In this document: positions 49,281-60,050 of the stretch, one piece after another
Layout: each line of letters opens with the position of its first letter
Position numbering within the stretch: position 1 is the first letter of the stretch
DNA from: Aradus depressus
Lineage: Eukaryota; Arthropoda; Insecta; Hemiptera; Aradidae
DNA: 64,000 bases
Direction of reading: 5' to 3'
Assembly (NCBI GenBank): GCA_963662175.1
Contig: OY759218.1
Coordinates: 15,590,480 to 15,654,479, forward strand
Made by a program: the position numbers and the translations under genes
The notes under the pieces: model-generated
What the model was told of the DNA's origin: nothing
Seen by the model: the letters and a program-made list of their open reading frames with translations, nothing else
Database searches by the model: none

Positions 49281-51255
49281 AGATAATTTTGTGAATGAGT
49301 GTAGAAGGATATTTTGGTTGAAATGTTAGAAGGGAAATACCACATGAACAGGATCTAAGCGGATCCTTCACACTTGAGAAGAACCATTGAAGCTTAGAGC
49401 TTGTGAGCTTAGTCTATCGAAGGCAGAAGCACATACATGGGGTAGATCAGGAGGCCGTTGGTTACAATAAGCCGAAAAATGCTTTAGTAAAGATTTAGTT
49501 CGTATCATCCGAATTGTACATTGGGTCTATCTTGTCTGCCTTTTTGATCGTGTCAAATTGAAAGTGATTTTAGCTGATACAGTCGACTCTCGATTTACTG
49601 AGAAGAAAAACAAAAATGACTAATGATGTCAGCAATGAAACAAATATGTACTTAATTATATTAGGAAAATCAAAATTAATCACTATGTATTTGTCATGTA
49701 AATATGTATGAGCGCCTCGATAACACTTTTTTGAGAAATCGAAAGAGAAATATTCTTTTTTGTACTCATCTTGATTACTTTTTAAAGACTGTGTAATTAA
49801 TAATTAATATTGATTTTAATAAAATATTATATGAATTTACTTATTTCCACAAGGGATTCGCCGCCACATTGTAATAAAAAGTAAAAATTATTGATGTTAA
49901 AAAAAATATAAAATGTTAATAATTACTCGAATAATAAATAAATATACAAAAAAAAAATTATCAAACTGAATTAAATATAATAAATGAAATTAATGAATTT
50001 GCTGAATCTAATAATCTTAAAAAAATTAATAATTAATGATAAAAAATTTAATAAACATTATCTGAGTTAGACTCCAAGAAATTGTTATAAATAACTTCTG
50101 CTACACTACTCTGTACCAATTAATCAAAAATAAAGATGGATGCAGATTTGTAATAAAATTATTTAATATAACAAATATGTCCCGCATTGGTACTTCTCAA
50201 AGGCGTTGATCCTTAGTGCTCACAAGTTTTGAAATCTTAAATTAGAAGTAAGAAAAAATTTAAAACATTTTAAAAATGTTTATAAACAAAACTAATTTTT
50301 AAATTCAATCTTACATACCCGTGACGTCACCAAAAAATATTACAAATTACACAATTCCTTGTTACAAAAACAATTTCTCATTACCTGCTTCATCCTTCCA
50401 TCACTGTCACTTCATATTGCCAACTAGACTATTGAAATTTTCACCATACTTTCCACTTTACTGTTATTTTTTTTTAAATCATAACACATTGGACGTGCGA
50501 AACGGGCCATTGCCAGAGACAGACTGAATTGGCTTTCCATCCTCTTTCGAAGTTCTATTTGGTCTCCTCTTCTGTTGTCCTATATAGATAAAACAACAAT
50601 TTTACCTTTTTCTGTTGTTTTCTTCCTCCTTTTTGTTTCCTTTTGTCTTTATAAATTTAATGTTAATTTTCCATGTCCTTTGTTTTATTTGTAAAACACT
50701 TATTTCATTAATTTGAATTAAAAATCCACTCATATCGAAGCTCTAATCGATTAGACGTCCGACTTGCTTCTTTTGAACTCGCGTCATTGCCCCCACTCCG
50801 ATTTTTTTATTGTTTCTGCTATATTTTCATTTTTTATCTAAAACTTTTTTCATTTTTCCTTCTCAAAATTCTTTAAATAATTACTTGTTATTTCTTAAAA
50901 ATTGTCAACACTTTTTATCGAGTCTTTTTTTTTTTACGTACCTTTTTGATTATTCCTTTTTCTTCAATATTTATCTTGTTTTATTGATTCCATATTATTC
51001 TTCGATGTTCCTTTTACCTTTTAAACTTATTTGGTTCCAATTTGATGTTTAACTTCCAAGAATATTTCTTGTTAAAAATTCCCATCTATGGATTCCACTC
51101 CTTGCGTTCATTAGTAAAATTTGTTATTAAACTGATATTTTTTTATGTTTCTTTGATATTTATTTTGAAGCTTATTAAATTGTCTTTCTTCTTTTTGCAT
51201 CCTCTTCACAATGTCTTACTGATTTGGGATTATTCAATATTTTCTCATAGTATAC
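49281..51255. other. Unassigned AT-rich stretch, no gene seen
   Basis: About 2 kb with no Rep1. TACAGTCGACTCTCGATTTA at 49577 looks like a Tigger-type terminus, but no partner was found. T-rich plus frames at 50810-51052 and 51042-51260 are composition artefacts. If single-copy host DNA exists in this window, this is one candidate place. Confidence 0.4.
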
Positions 51256-51592
51256 TGTAGGTCCCCTGCTATAATAGCCCAAGATTGGATGCCTTTTAGA
51301 AGTAATGTATTTTTTTTGTATTATTTAATATTGTATGTTCTTATAGTATATTGTATGTTCTTGCAGTATATTGTATTTACATTGTATTCAGTGTCATTAT
51401 TTTGGTTTCACTTTCACCCTATGTCGGGTACACGTCCAAGAAAAATAAGGAAAGTTCTGGCGAAAATAAATTTTTTTGAGGATATCCGTCTTTAGAAGAA
51501 TAGGGAGCCTTGAAATAAACATATTCTGTAAAAAAATCGATTTATAGAGATGAATAGTCTGCTGACTTCGTATTATAGAGAGCTCGTAGCCC
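51256..51592 (+). mobile_element. Possible pogo-like MITE with transposase start
   Basis: CTGTAGGTCCCCTGCTATAATAG at the left resembles the inverse of CGTATTATAGAGAGCTCG at the right. Inside, ATG at 51421 opens MSGTRPRKIRKVLAKINFFE, which is basic like a pogo transposase start, and stops after 25 codons. Weak evidence overall. Confidence 0.35.
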
Positions 51593-51605
51593 GCCGAGGA
51601 AAAAA

Positions 51606-52375
51606 ATAATAATAATAATTTTTATTTCTGTTAAACCAATACATGATAATAGGATACGTCAAAAGAATTTATACATTAAGATAGCTTATAAATTAGATTT
51701 ATAACTACTTGAGTCTAACACACCTATGATTAGTATTAATAATAAAACTATTAAAAAAAGTAAAATGAAATTAATAAAAACTCAATAATTAAGTACTTAA
51801 AAATATATGAGTACAAAAAAAAAAAATAATACATAGATACATTTATAGTAAGGGCGCCGGTAGCTCAGTGGTATGCGTGCTTGACTTCTGAGCTCAAGGT
51901 TGTGGGTTCGTAGCCCGACCGAGGCCCTTAGTTTATTTTATCTGGGAGGTAAAATAAACTTAAGCACGCCGTCCTTCGGATGGGACGTTAAGCGATGGTC
52001 CCGAGCCTGTACGATGTCAGGTACTCGTTAAAGACCCCTACCCTAGATGAATAAAAAATTTAGGGTAGGCAAAATTTAGGACTCCCACAGTAGAGTCGGG
52101 CTCATGTCCACCAGAGTGACGAAAGAGCGCTCTGGTAGTAGGCGATATGACCTCGTAGTTAAAGCCCGGGCATGAGTCATAAAACCTAAACCTAAACCTA
52201 GTAAGTAAGTAGATTGATTTTTCAATTTAAAAATTAAGATAACTATTTTTAAAACTCTTCGGAAGTGTCTTGATCCCATGTTCTTACGTCCCTTCATCAG
52301 GTCCCAATGTGTGAGATATAGAAAAGAGAAAGAAAACAATGTAACTATAACAATATATGAAAAATAAATATATAT
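51606..52375 (-). mobile_element. PLE-3-type element hosting SINE-1
   Basis: (TAA)n, TTTATTTCTGTTAAACCAAT, AATAGGATACGTCAAAAGAA and TGAGTCTAACACACCTATGA are followed by the SINE at 51853. The element then resumes as TTTTTCAATTTAAAAATTAAG and CTTCGGAAGTGTCTTGATCC. The hammerhead-like motif has lost its GAAA half. CTTCATCAGGTCCCAATGTG remains. Confidence 0.65.
51853..52200 (+). repeat. SINE-1, full length
   Basis: GGGCGCCGGTAGCTCAGTGG to CATGAGTCATAAAACCTAAA. Boxes A and B are intact. The tail is three CCTAAA units. TAGTAAG flanks both sides as a short possible TSD. Confidence 0.94.
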
Positions 52376-52536
52376 ATTAATTTAATGTAGGTATTTTAAT
52401 AATTCCAAATATTGGCCCTTTTTGGTCTTATTCTATTTAATTTATTTTCTCATCATTTAGATATACAATATTTCATCCATCAGGACATTTTCAAGTACAA
52501 ACTGAAAAATATTACATAGATATGAACGTATAAAAA

Positions 52537-52738
52537 TTAACAATGTTAGTTTAATATCAAATCTTAATCTTGTTTCTCTTACTTAAATTATAACATCTTC
52601 ATTTCTTGTTATGCTATGAAACATTATTTTTTATAACATAGCTTATATAATGTTTCATAGCATAACAAGAAATGAAGAATGTTATAATGTAAGTAAGAGA
52701 AACAAGATTTAGATTTGATATTGAACTAACATTGTTAA
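52537..52738. repeat. Long inverted repeat, 90-bp arms
   Basis: The arm TTAACAATGTTAGTTTAATA to CATAGCATAACAAG-type words at 52537-52626 is inverted at 52648-52738 with a few differences; the loop is about 21 bp. A possible PLE-like word (CATCAGGACATTTTCAAG) lies just before at 52476. It may be a foldback element or an end-only retroelement insertion. Confidence 0.82.
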
Positions 52739-52754
52739 TATTTCGCCATTATTT

Positions 52755-52850
52755 TAGCTCAAACGTTTGATTGATTTAGCGATAACGTAATTGAATAATT
52801 TGTGCTGAGGAAGTACATTGCCGATGATTCACCTATTCATTTTTTAACAA
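52755..52850 (-). repeat. Rep1, minus fragment
   Basis: TTTAGCTCAAACGTTTGATT to GCCGATGATTCACCTATTC. The following 52851-53236 is AT-rich and unassigned. Confidence 0.65.
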
Positions 52851-53236
52851 TTAAGATATTTAAAGTTGAAAATTAATTATTTTAAAAAACTAATCTTTAT
52901 CTTTATAATTGATGAAAAAACAAAAAAAAAAAAACTGTTTGCTCAGTAATGTAATTATTAAGTCAAGGAATGAATCTTTCATTACCTTAATAATGTTGGA
53001 GATGAACCAGAGACCAGAAAAGAAAGAGCTCCGCCTACCTGTTTAAAGAACACCCATTTCCTGAAATTAAATTTTTTTTTATATCTCAGTGAAAAAAAAA
53101 AAAGAAAAAAAAAAGTTTTTCAGGGCCATTTATTTAAGCTCTTTGAGGCGATAAGGAAGGCAAAATACTTAATTCTACTCTCGTAGGGACTTGCTGTCTC
53201 TAAAGGAGGCGCTATAGTAATGTATATAACTCTATA

Positions 53237-54150
53237 AAAGTTGGTGGTGAATCACCGGCAGTGAACTTCCCCAGCACGAATTAAGCTAATCAATTAGCTA
53301 AGTTTTGACTCTCCCTCCAAAACATTTAATTTAAGGTAAAAATCTAATTTTTGTGTCGATACATTTATTACATTGGTAGTTTTTGAGTTAAACCCCCCGC
53401 CTTTGATCCCCTCCATTCCTTCTGCTGATTTCGCTGAAAATTAATAAGTTTCGTGCTTATAGGATTTTGAATTCAGATATGAATTTTTTTTATCAATACA
53501 TTACAACGGCTGTTATTAAACTTTTTGCCCCCCCCCCCCCCCCCCCCCACGAGCTATCGTGTTCACAGACGATTTGTTAGTTAGTTATTATGATTCATGT
53601 CCAGGCTTTAACTACGAGGTCATATCGCCTATTACCAGAGCGCTCTTTCGTCACTCTGGTGGACATGAGCCCGACTCTACTGTAGGAGTCCTAAATTTTG
53701 CCTACTCTAAATTTTTATTCACCTAGGGTAGGGGTCTTTAACGAGTACCTGAAACCGTACAGGCTCGGGACCATCGCTTAACGTCCCATCCGAAGGACGG
53801 CGTGCTTAAGTTTTTACCTCCCAGATAAAATAAACTAAGGGCCTCGGTCGGGTTTCGAACCCACGATCTTGAGCTCAGAAGACAAGCACGCATACCACTG
53901 AGTTACCGGCGCCCCATAGACGATTTGTGTATGTGAACATGATAACTCCCGATAGAATTAATGTATTGATGACGTCACCTATTCATTTTAGCCAAATCCA
54001 AAAAACATCTATTAACTGTAATTCAATACGAGGATTCAGAAATCCCTGTCTGTCACCTATTGATTTTTAGCCAAACGGTTGATCGGTTTTAGACTTAAAC
54101 TTAATTGGACCTGGGGAAGTACACTGCCGGTGTTTTACCAACGATTTTTT
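53237..54150 (+). repeat. Rep1, plus and minus copies split by SINE-1
   Basis: A plus copy 53237-53577 (GGTGGTGAATCACCGGCAGT, with a run of about 22 C at 53528) meets a minus copy 53929-54150 (GTGAACATGATAACTCCCGA to GCCGGTGTTTTACCAACGA). SINE-1 sits between them. Confidence 0.75.
53578..53917 (-). repeat. SINE-1, full length, 11-bp TSD
   Basis: It is flanked by AGACGATTTGT at 53567-53577 and 53918-53928. From TATGATTCATGTCCAGGCTT to GAGTTACCGGCGCCCC. The 3' tail is TAACTAACTAA-like rather than CCTAA. Confidence 0.93.
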
Positions 54151-54676
54151 TTTTCTTTTTAATTAAAGAATTTTTTTTTTTCCAGATTTATTCCCACGAA
54201 ACAACTCAAATTCCCTGGCGCTGTCGGGTAAGTTTCATTCATTACTATATTATTTTCTTACAAATTCTTCATGGTTATCTTTTTTTCACTTATTAATTTA
54301 TATACGACAAGACTTCAATTATACAATGAATTTAGATTAATGAACCAAATTTGTAATTAAAAATAAATTTTATTGAAAAAATTAATCATAAGACTTTAAT
54401 CAATTAGTCAATGATATTAATCTCCTACCTGTGATTGACATCAGTCAACTAAATGTTCAATGGAGAACTAATCATGATTAATTATTCATCAATTTCATCA
54501 TTATAGGCGAAACTCAATTGAAGGTACGAGTAGTACTAGTTGTGTTTAATCCAAACAGTCAATACCCGTTTTACCTTGCGCTAATTAGACTAAAGTTGTT
54601 TTGACTAAGATAAACTATAATCTGTTGAAATATTTTAAATGTTCTCTTATTATCTTTCATATAAAGCTCACTTAAA
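54151..54676. other. Unassigned, no gene seen
   Basis: AT-rich; no recognised repeat or coding signal. Confidence 0.4.
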
Positions 54677-54872
54677 TTTTATTTGAAAGCTATCTGAAAC
54701 TATAATAACTATGAAAAACGTTTATGCTTGCCACATCACATATTTGTATAAATAATTGAAATTGGTTTAAATTTTTCCATAATAATAATAATTATTATAA
54801 TAATAATAATTATTATAATAATAATAATTATTATAATAATTATAGTTTCAGATAGCTTTCAAATAAAAATAA
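54677..54872. repeat. Hairpin with (AAT/ATT)n core
   Basis: TTATTTGAAAGCTATCTGAA at 54680 and its inverse TTCAGATAGCTTTCAAATAA at 54849-54868 flank AATAATAATAATTATTATAAT units repeated about three times (54781-54842). Likely a MITE with a microsatellite core. Confidence 0.75.
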
Positions 54873-55586
54873 TAGGACTTTCTTAAACCAACCACTTTTG
54901 TACAGACTAACTATCCCTTCCTCAACTCCCTCTCATTTCAATGGCTCCAGCTTCAATGCACTGGTCCATACTTAATACAGGTGTGTATCTGGGTTTTCAG
55001 TCCCATACTAATAAAAATTGTACCCAGGTTATGGGAGCCCGCTACAAACCCGGTCTTGAGTGACAAAACCAAGACTATTTCCTGTTTTGACTTCTTCCAC
55101 TTTAATGCTAATCCACAAAATGTGTATTATTTTTTGGAATATTTGACGATAATATCACATTGTGTAATGAATATGCCTCCAAATCGTGTATTCATTCATT
55201 TATAATTCATTTGTTACAATTAACTATTTGGAAATACTTATGATAGTCGTATAATTGCAATAACTGGAAAATCCGGAATAATTTTGGAAATTATTAAATT
55301 ATTTTAACGGCTCACTTATTACATAAAAATAGTTGACAATAATTGAGAACGGATTTTCATCACTTGCTTGAAAAGTGCGGCCAACTGCTTATGATCTGGT
55401 ATCAGTAATGTAACAAGAGAACGAAGTGAAGAGCTAGATTCACCTATCCCTTCCACAAATTGGCTCGGCTGCGCACTGCACTGGCTTTGCTGCTACGTCT
55501 TTCATTTAGGGCAGGAAGAAGTCGCTTGCGAAAACCACATGTAACGAAAACATGTAACCCACGGCGGCTGCGTCTCCGATACAGCC
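54873..55586. other. MITE-1 arm then unassigned
   Basis: GGACTTTCTTAAACCAACCACTTTTGTACAG at 54875-54905 is a MITE-1 end. No partner arm was identified. The rest has a 74-codon plus frame (54981-55205) without a recognised family. 55430-55580 is GC-richer. Confidence 0.4.
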
Positions 55587-55706
55587 TGTGTTTTTTTCAT
55601 TTTTGGTATCAGGGGTAGGAAAAAAAAATTCCGGTGAAAATTCAACATGAAATTTCTGTCCGATTGCATAACTTCCCCTATACTTCGCATAGCTGGGGAA
55701 GTAGAA
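55587..55706 (+). repeat. Rep1 terminal arm only
   Basis: TTTTTTTCATTTTTGGTATCA to TTCGCATAGCTGGGGAAGTAG. Confidence 0.78.
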
Positions 55707-56130
55707 TCCTTGAGAAGGACAAAGTAGTTTAATCTAGAAAATTTGCATACTTTTAATGAGACACAACTAGTTCGGCGAAATTGGGTTATAACATATTAAT
55801 TTCACTGAAGTTATATTCTTTCATTATAAACCCTACTCCCTGTGTGCCAACTTTTATAAGCAAATAAAGCCTCCCGCAAACGAGTAACGAAATTAAATTA
55901 CTCAAAAAGGGTTATAATTTTGTCTCAGTGGGGAAGGCTCTTCAGCAACTATGTTCAAAAATTTGATTATGTTTCTAGACTCTTTTCACAAAACATGAGA
56001 GCACAATATTCATTTCAGAGGACATCTTACAAACAATTTACTTTATGGGGGGGTTTTTCACAGAGAGCAGAAAATCGAACGGTTGGTCACCTACTAGCCT
56101 GACTCAAAACCTTCATAATTTAACTATAAA
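55707..56130. other. Unassigned, with a local duplication
   Basis: GAAAATCGAACGGTTGGTCAC at 56068 and GAAAATCGAATTGTTGGTCAC at 56198 lie in two related segments of about 65 bp, each followed by a Rep1 start module. A 60-codon plus frame (55920-56102) has no family. Confidence 0.45.
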
Positions 56131-56134
56131 AAGT

Positions 56135-56365
56135 CGTAGGTGAATCACCGATAATCTACTTCCCCCATTATAAGTCAGGGGGGGATCTCCATAGTAGCTG
56201 AAAATCGAATTGTTGGTCACTTACTAGCCAGCCTCAAAACATTGATCACATAGTTAACTAGGAAAAGCCATCGGTGAATCACCGGCAGTCCACTTTCCCA
56301 GCACGAATTATTTAATTAAGTTTTCGCCCTCCCTCCAAACCAATCGTTTTGGCTGAAATTCAATT
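56135..56365 (+). repeat. Rep1, two start modules
   Basis: GTAGGTGAATCACCGATAAT at about 56136 and CATCGGTGAATCACCGGCAG at about 56268. Both end early. They are duplicated together with their upstream flank. Confidence 0.7.
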
Positions 56366-57451
56366 GACACATATTTTGACGCTATATCTATGATCTAGGA
56401 TACCTTCAGAATCATTAGATAGTCATATTTACCGAAAAATACGAACATTTTTGGTAAAGCCGAAAATATCTATGAATATGGTAAGGTAACAACGACTAGC
56501 AAAAATAGAGGGCGCCGCACAGGGTGAAATTTGTGAGTTTTGATTTTCATAATTCGAGCCCCCGCTCAATTTTTGATCAATTTGGATGAAACTGGTGCAA
56601 AATATTTGTGAAAGCTGGCTTTTTATCAGGTAACTGCAGGTTTCACAATCAAGGTATTATATGCCAATTGACAGCTGCCAAAACCCCGCGAAAATTAAAA
56701 AAAAATTAATTAATTTTGTCCAAGTTTTTGTTAACGGATTTTTACAACTTATATGAATGTTTTTTGGGTCGCTGATTACTAATTCAATATTTATTTTAGC
56801 CAAAAGTGGTCCTAATGATGTCATTTTGGCCTAAAGTAGTCCAAATTCAATATATTGGCTATTTTTGCCACTGGCATATAATACCTTGTTTGTGAAACCC
56901 ACATATTTTGACACATATTTTGACGCTATATCTATGATCTAGGATACCTTCAGAATCATTAGATAGTCACATTTACCGAAAAATACGAACATTTTTGGTA
57001 AAGCCGAAAATATCTATGAATATGGTAAGGTAACAACGACTAGCAAAATTAGAGGGCGCCGCACAGGGTGAAATTTGTGAGTTTTGATTTTCATAATTCG
57101 AGCCCCCGCTCAATTTTTGATCAATTTGGATGAAACTGGTGCAAAATATTTGTGAAAGCTGGCTTTTTATCAGGTAACTGCAGGTTTCACAATCAAGGTA
57201 TTATATGCCAATTGACAGCTGCCAAAACCCCGCGAAAATTAAAAAAAAATTAATTAATTTTGTCCAAGTTTTTGTTAACGGATTTTTACAACTTATATGA
57301 ATGTTTTTTGGGTCGCTGATTACTAATTCAATATTTATTTTAGCCAAAAGTGGTCCTAATGATGTCATTTTGGCCTAAAGTAGTCCAAATTCAATATATT
57401 GGCTATTTTTGCCACTGGCATATAATACCTTGTTTGTGAAACCCGCAGTTA
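56364..57451 (+). repeat. Rep3, 544-bp direct duplication
   Basis: TTGACACATATTTTGACGCT starts at 56364 and 56908. The copies are nearly identical throughout, so the duplication is recent. Each holds GAGGGCGCCGCACAGGGTG, GAGCCCCCGCTCAATTTTTG, the inverted pair GTTTCACAATCAAGGTATTATATGCC and GGCATATAATACCTTGTTTGTGAAAC, and TTTTGGGTCGCTGATTAC. No coding capacity. Confidence 0.93.
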
Positions 57452-57562
57452 TCTGATAAAAAGCCAGCTTTCACAAATATTTTGCACCTAGTTTCATCCA
57501 AATTGATCAAAAATTGAGCGGGGGCTCGAATTTTGAAAATCAAAACTCATAAATTTCACACT
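57436..57562 (-). repeat. Rep3, inverted partial copy
   Basis: CAGTTATCTGATAAAAAGCC to TCATAAATTTCACACTGTG is the inverse of part of Rep3 and joins SINE-1 directly. The same junction in mirror form lies at 63794. Confidence 0.85.
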
Positions 57563-57836
57563 GTGCGGCGGTAGCTCAGAGGTAGCGTGCTGGCCTACTA
57601 AGCTCAAGATCGCGGGTTCGCAAACCGGCTGAGGCCCCTAGGTTTTTTATTTGGATGGAGAAAAAACCTTGACCACGATGTCCTTTGGATGGGGCGTTAC
57701 GCGTGCCCGATCAGGTACTCGTAAAAGATCCCTACCCTAGGTGAATAATCCTGAGTTGGCAAAATTTAGTACTCCCCGGACTCATGCAGGTCCCAAGCCC
57801 GGGCCTGAGTCACAATAACTAACTATAGCGAAAACT
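57563..57836 (+). repeat. SINE-1, diverged, fused to Rep3
   Basis: CGGCGGTAGCTCAGAGGTAG to GCCTGAGTCACAATAACTAAC. Box B is GGGTTCGCAAACC. Internal deletions. Confidence 0.8.
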
Positions 57837-58140
57837 CAGAATTACTAAGATCGGCACATTTTAACATTTTTTTACTATCTAGTACAAAAAGTGAGCATAA
57901 ACATTTTTATTAAATGAAAAACGAAAAAAGGTGTTCTGGGGGCAAATCCGAAAATGTGGATTATTAAAAATAGATGCTATATTTTGTGCCGATAAATTCA
58001 TTACATCGGCAGTTATTTTATGGTTTTTGAATTGAGTCCCCTCCCTTGAACCCCCCCTTCCCTTCGACCGATATCGCTGAAATTTGACAGGTTATGTCCT
58101 CATTGAGATTTGACTTTAATAAGAAATTTCATGTCAATAA

Positions 58141-58330
58141 GGAAAACGTATATTTTTTAAAAATATTGTCTATTTCACAAAACACAAAAAATATATGGCA
58201 GTACTTTCGGAATTGCTAGCCATCTTCTGTCACGATTCAACAAATACCAGCATTTGTGACTGAAGATGGTAGCAATACCGAAAGTATTCCCATATATTTT
58301 GTGAAATTAAAACATAAGTTTTTCTTAATT
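58141..58330. mobile_element. Fifth palindromic PLE-like end insertion
   Basis: AATATTGTCTATTTCACAAA (compare AATATTGTCTATTCCACTAA in PLE-1), ATATATGGCAGTACTTTCGG and AGCCATCTTCTGTCACG are inverted at 58250-58325 (GTGACTGAAGATGG, CCGAAAGTATTCCCATATATTTTGTGAAAT). No coding sequence. Confidence 0.6.
58255..58295 (+). ncRNA. Hammerhead-like remnant
   Basis: CTGAAGA at 58260-58266. Stem II is GGTA/TACC closed by GCAA (58268-58279), perfect. GAAA at 58280-58283, then AGTATT; the facing copy has the palindrome AGTACT. No convincing stem I, so only part of the fold is supported. Confidence 0.35.
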
Positions 58331-58420
58331 TTTTTTTTAAGTGTTTCACAATATCTCTGTAGGTAATTGATTAATTCGTGTTGGGGAGGTACATAGCTGG
58401 TGATTCTGATTTTTCGTCAA

Positions 58421-59055
58421 ACGCCTACTTTTGTTTAATTTCGTCCCACTATGCGGCGCTCTCATATCACATAAACAAACTATACTTATTGTTTACCAAA
58501 AGCGTTCAAATTTGATCTATTTACAATAATACAACACATTTATTCATACAAATTCTGAAGGAGAAAATATTAGAAGGAGCTCGTGAGCCAAGTCAGCGAA
58601 AGAGGCTTCTAAGGCCAATATCTTAAATTGATTTTCAAATATTGACATTGAATAAATACATATATTTACATATGAATGTACCATCCGTTTCCCATTTTTA
58701 CTGAAAAAAACCATTTACATAATATGGTTTTTGAAATGACAAGTAGTTTATTAATTCCATAATGTAAAAATACACTGAAGTGCCACATTGAAGTGTTCCG
58801 TGGTTGTGGACTAACTACACGGCTCCAGATGATTAAAGATCTGGGATAATTGCTTGTCTTCTTTGGCCTCAATCGTTTCTCAAGCGATCAATATGTCTGT
58901 GCTTTTTAGGATTCGGTGCCCCCCGAGAACGTATAATAATAATAATCGTTATTGACAGGACTGAGCTCAATATACAATATACAATTTGTTAAGAATGTAG
59001 TGAACATGAGATAAAATAATATAAATATTCATGAACCTGGTACAAAAAGTGGAGA
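58421..59055. other. Unassigned, with (TAA)n near 58935
   Basis: A 68-codon minus frame (58666-58872) has no family. TATAATAATAATAATCGTTA at 58933 followed by GACAGGACTGAGCTCAATAT may be another retroelement 3' end in minus orientation. Confidence 0.4.
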
Positions 59056-59061
59056 GTGAAT

Positions 59062-59322
59062 GTGAATGACAAGAAGTCAATTCCAACGTCTTTATTCTCC
59101 GTCGCAAATATACCTGCCCTCCAGTATACCTTAACAATAATCCCATCCCTTCAACAAACGGTGTCCACTATCTAAGCCTCTTACTGTACAAGCGACTAAC
59201 ATGGAACCCTCACACTAGACTGAAAAGACATGAAGAGAACATACGCTACAAACTGTTACTAAGACTACTAGACAAAAGATCTAAATTAACTTTGAAAATA
59301 AAACGACTTATATACAATGGTC
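59062..59322 (+). pseudogene. LINE-J reverse transcriptase fragment
   Basis: One plus frame reads NVFILRRKYTCPPVYLNNNP, then GVHYLSLLLYKRLTWNPHTR and LLLRLLDKRSKLTLKIKRLI. This is the Jockey-clade thumb region: FTLR..CPPVYLN, then YLG..LD..LTW..H...K. It is about 85 codons, open, and starts after the catalytic core. It ends abruptly at LIYN and is fused to an R1-like remnant at about 59323. The second half is nearly identical to 61209-61380. Confidence 0.8.
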
Positions 59323-60050
59323 AATGTTTTTTTCGCCTCTACGGCTGCGCTACAGGTGCTGACTGGGGCTCCGCCCGTCGACTTCTTGGACGGGGCTGTC
59401 GCCTCGTACTTCTGTAGACACATCTTTAGAAGCTGATGTAAATGAGCCCTTACGCCTAGCCTTGGAGGAAGAAATGTGCGGACAGTCCAGACCAGAGCGT
59501 TGGAAGGACAATGTCCAGGAATGGATGAGGGAGAAATTGCAGCGGTGGTCACGATCATCGGATGGCCGAATGATCTATGCATATTTCCCAGACATCCGAA
59601 CACGCCTTGACTCTATGTGGGTACTGCCTGACCACTGGGTGACACAGAAGTATCTCATAGTAATCAGGTCACGGAGATTTTAACTTCAAGCTCTTCTTCT
59701 TTAAAAGGATGTGCAACCCGAATTGTTCATGAGGCGGCATCGAGACTGCAAAGCATATGGTCTTCGAATGTCCGCTGTACGACTGGCCTAGGGTGGAGTT
59801 GGACCTACGTCAGCTCACGACGGAGACCGGGTACTCAGTGCTCAGTCGATTTGTCGCCTCCTGGTGGCGAGAGAAGAAAGCAGTCTGACCCTGCGCCGGG
59901 GACGACCGTCGCCCGCCAGCTAGGCATACCGGGGATCGCCACCGGTGTCCCAGCAGAAGAAATTGGCTACTCGCTCCCACCCAACCACAGGAACAGATCT
60001 TTTATTTATTTATTTTTTTATTTATTAAATAGGTACAGTTAGGACCATTT
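59323..60050 (+). pseudogene. R1-like LINE C-terminus and 3' region, frameshifted
   Basis: Three frames are needed. The first reads ALQVLTGAPPVDFLDGAVAS (59346 onward). The second reads LEEEMCGQSRPERWKDNVQE, then MREKLQRWSRSSDGRMIYAY and FPDIRTRLDSMWVLPDHWVT (59462-59683). The third reads ETAKHMVFECPLYDWPRVEL and ends SWWREKKAV at about 59888. This is the G.PP.D, W-rich and CCHC (HMVFEC) order of R1-clade ORF2 C-termini. Stops and at least two frameshifts separate the parts. It is GC-richer than its surroundings, suggesting a different source family. The 3' untranslated region may reach 60040, where (TTTA)n begins. Confidence 0.75.

Larger units (their letters stand above)
57965..58420 (+). 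repeat. Rep1 fragments around a palindromic insertion
   Basis: A plus monomer 57970-58140 (CCGATAAATTCATTACATCG to GAAATTTCATGTCAATAAG) and a minus start module 58368-58420 (TTAATTCGTGTTGGGGAGGT) flank the palindrome at 58141-58330. Confidence 0.65.

Noticed and set aside
49577..49605. Second autonomous Tigger starting CAGTCGACTCTCGATTTA
   Set aside because: No matching right end and no transposase sequence within several kilobases.
50810..51260. Hydrophobic multi-span membrane protein
   Set aside because: Phe/Leu-rich frames arise from T-rich DNA on the plus strand; no start context, conserved motif or splice signals.
51853..51925. Functional tRNA gene with boxes TAGCTCAGTGG and GGTTCGTAGCCC
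   Set aside because: The same sequence recurs in about a dozen copies with a common 340-bp body and TSDs; it is the head of SINE-1.
58255..58295. Fully formed hammerhead ribozyme
   Set aside because: The core and stem II are good, but no stem I can be drawn and the facing copy has CAGAAGA; kept only as a remnant.
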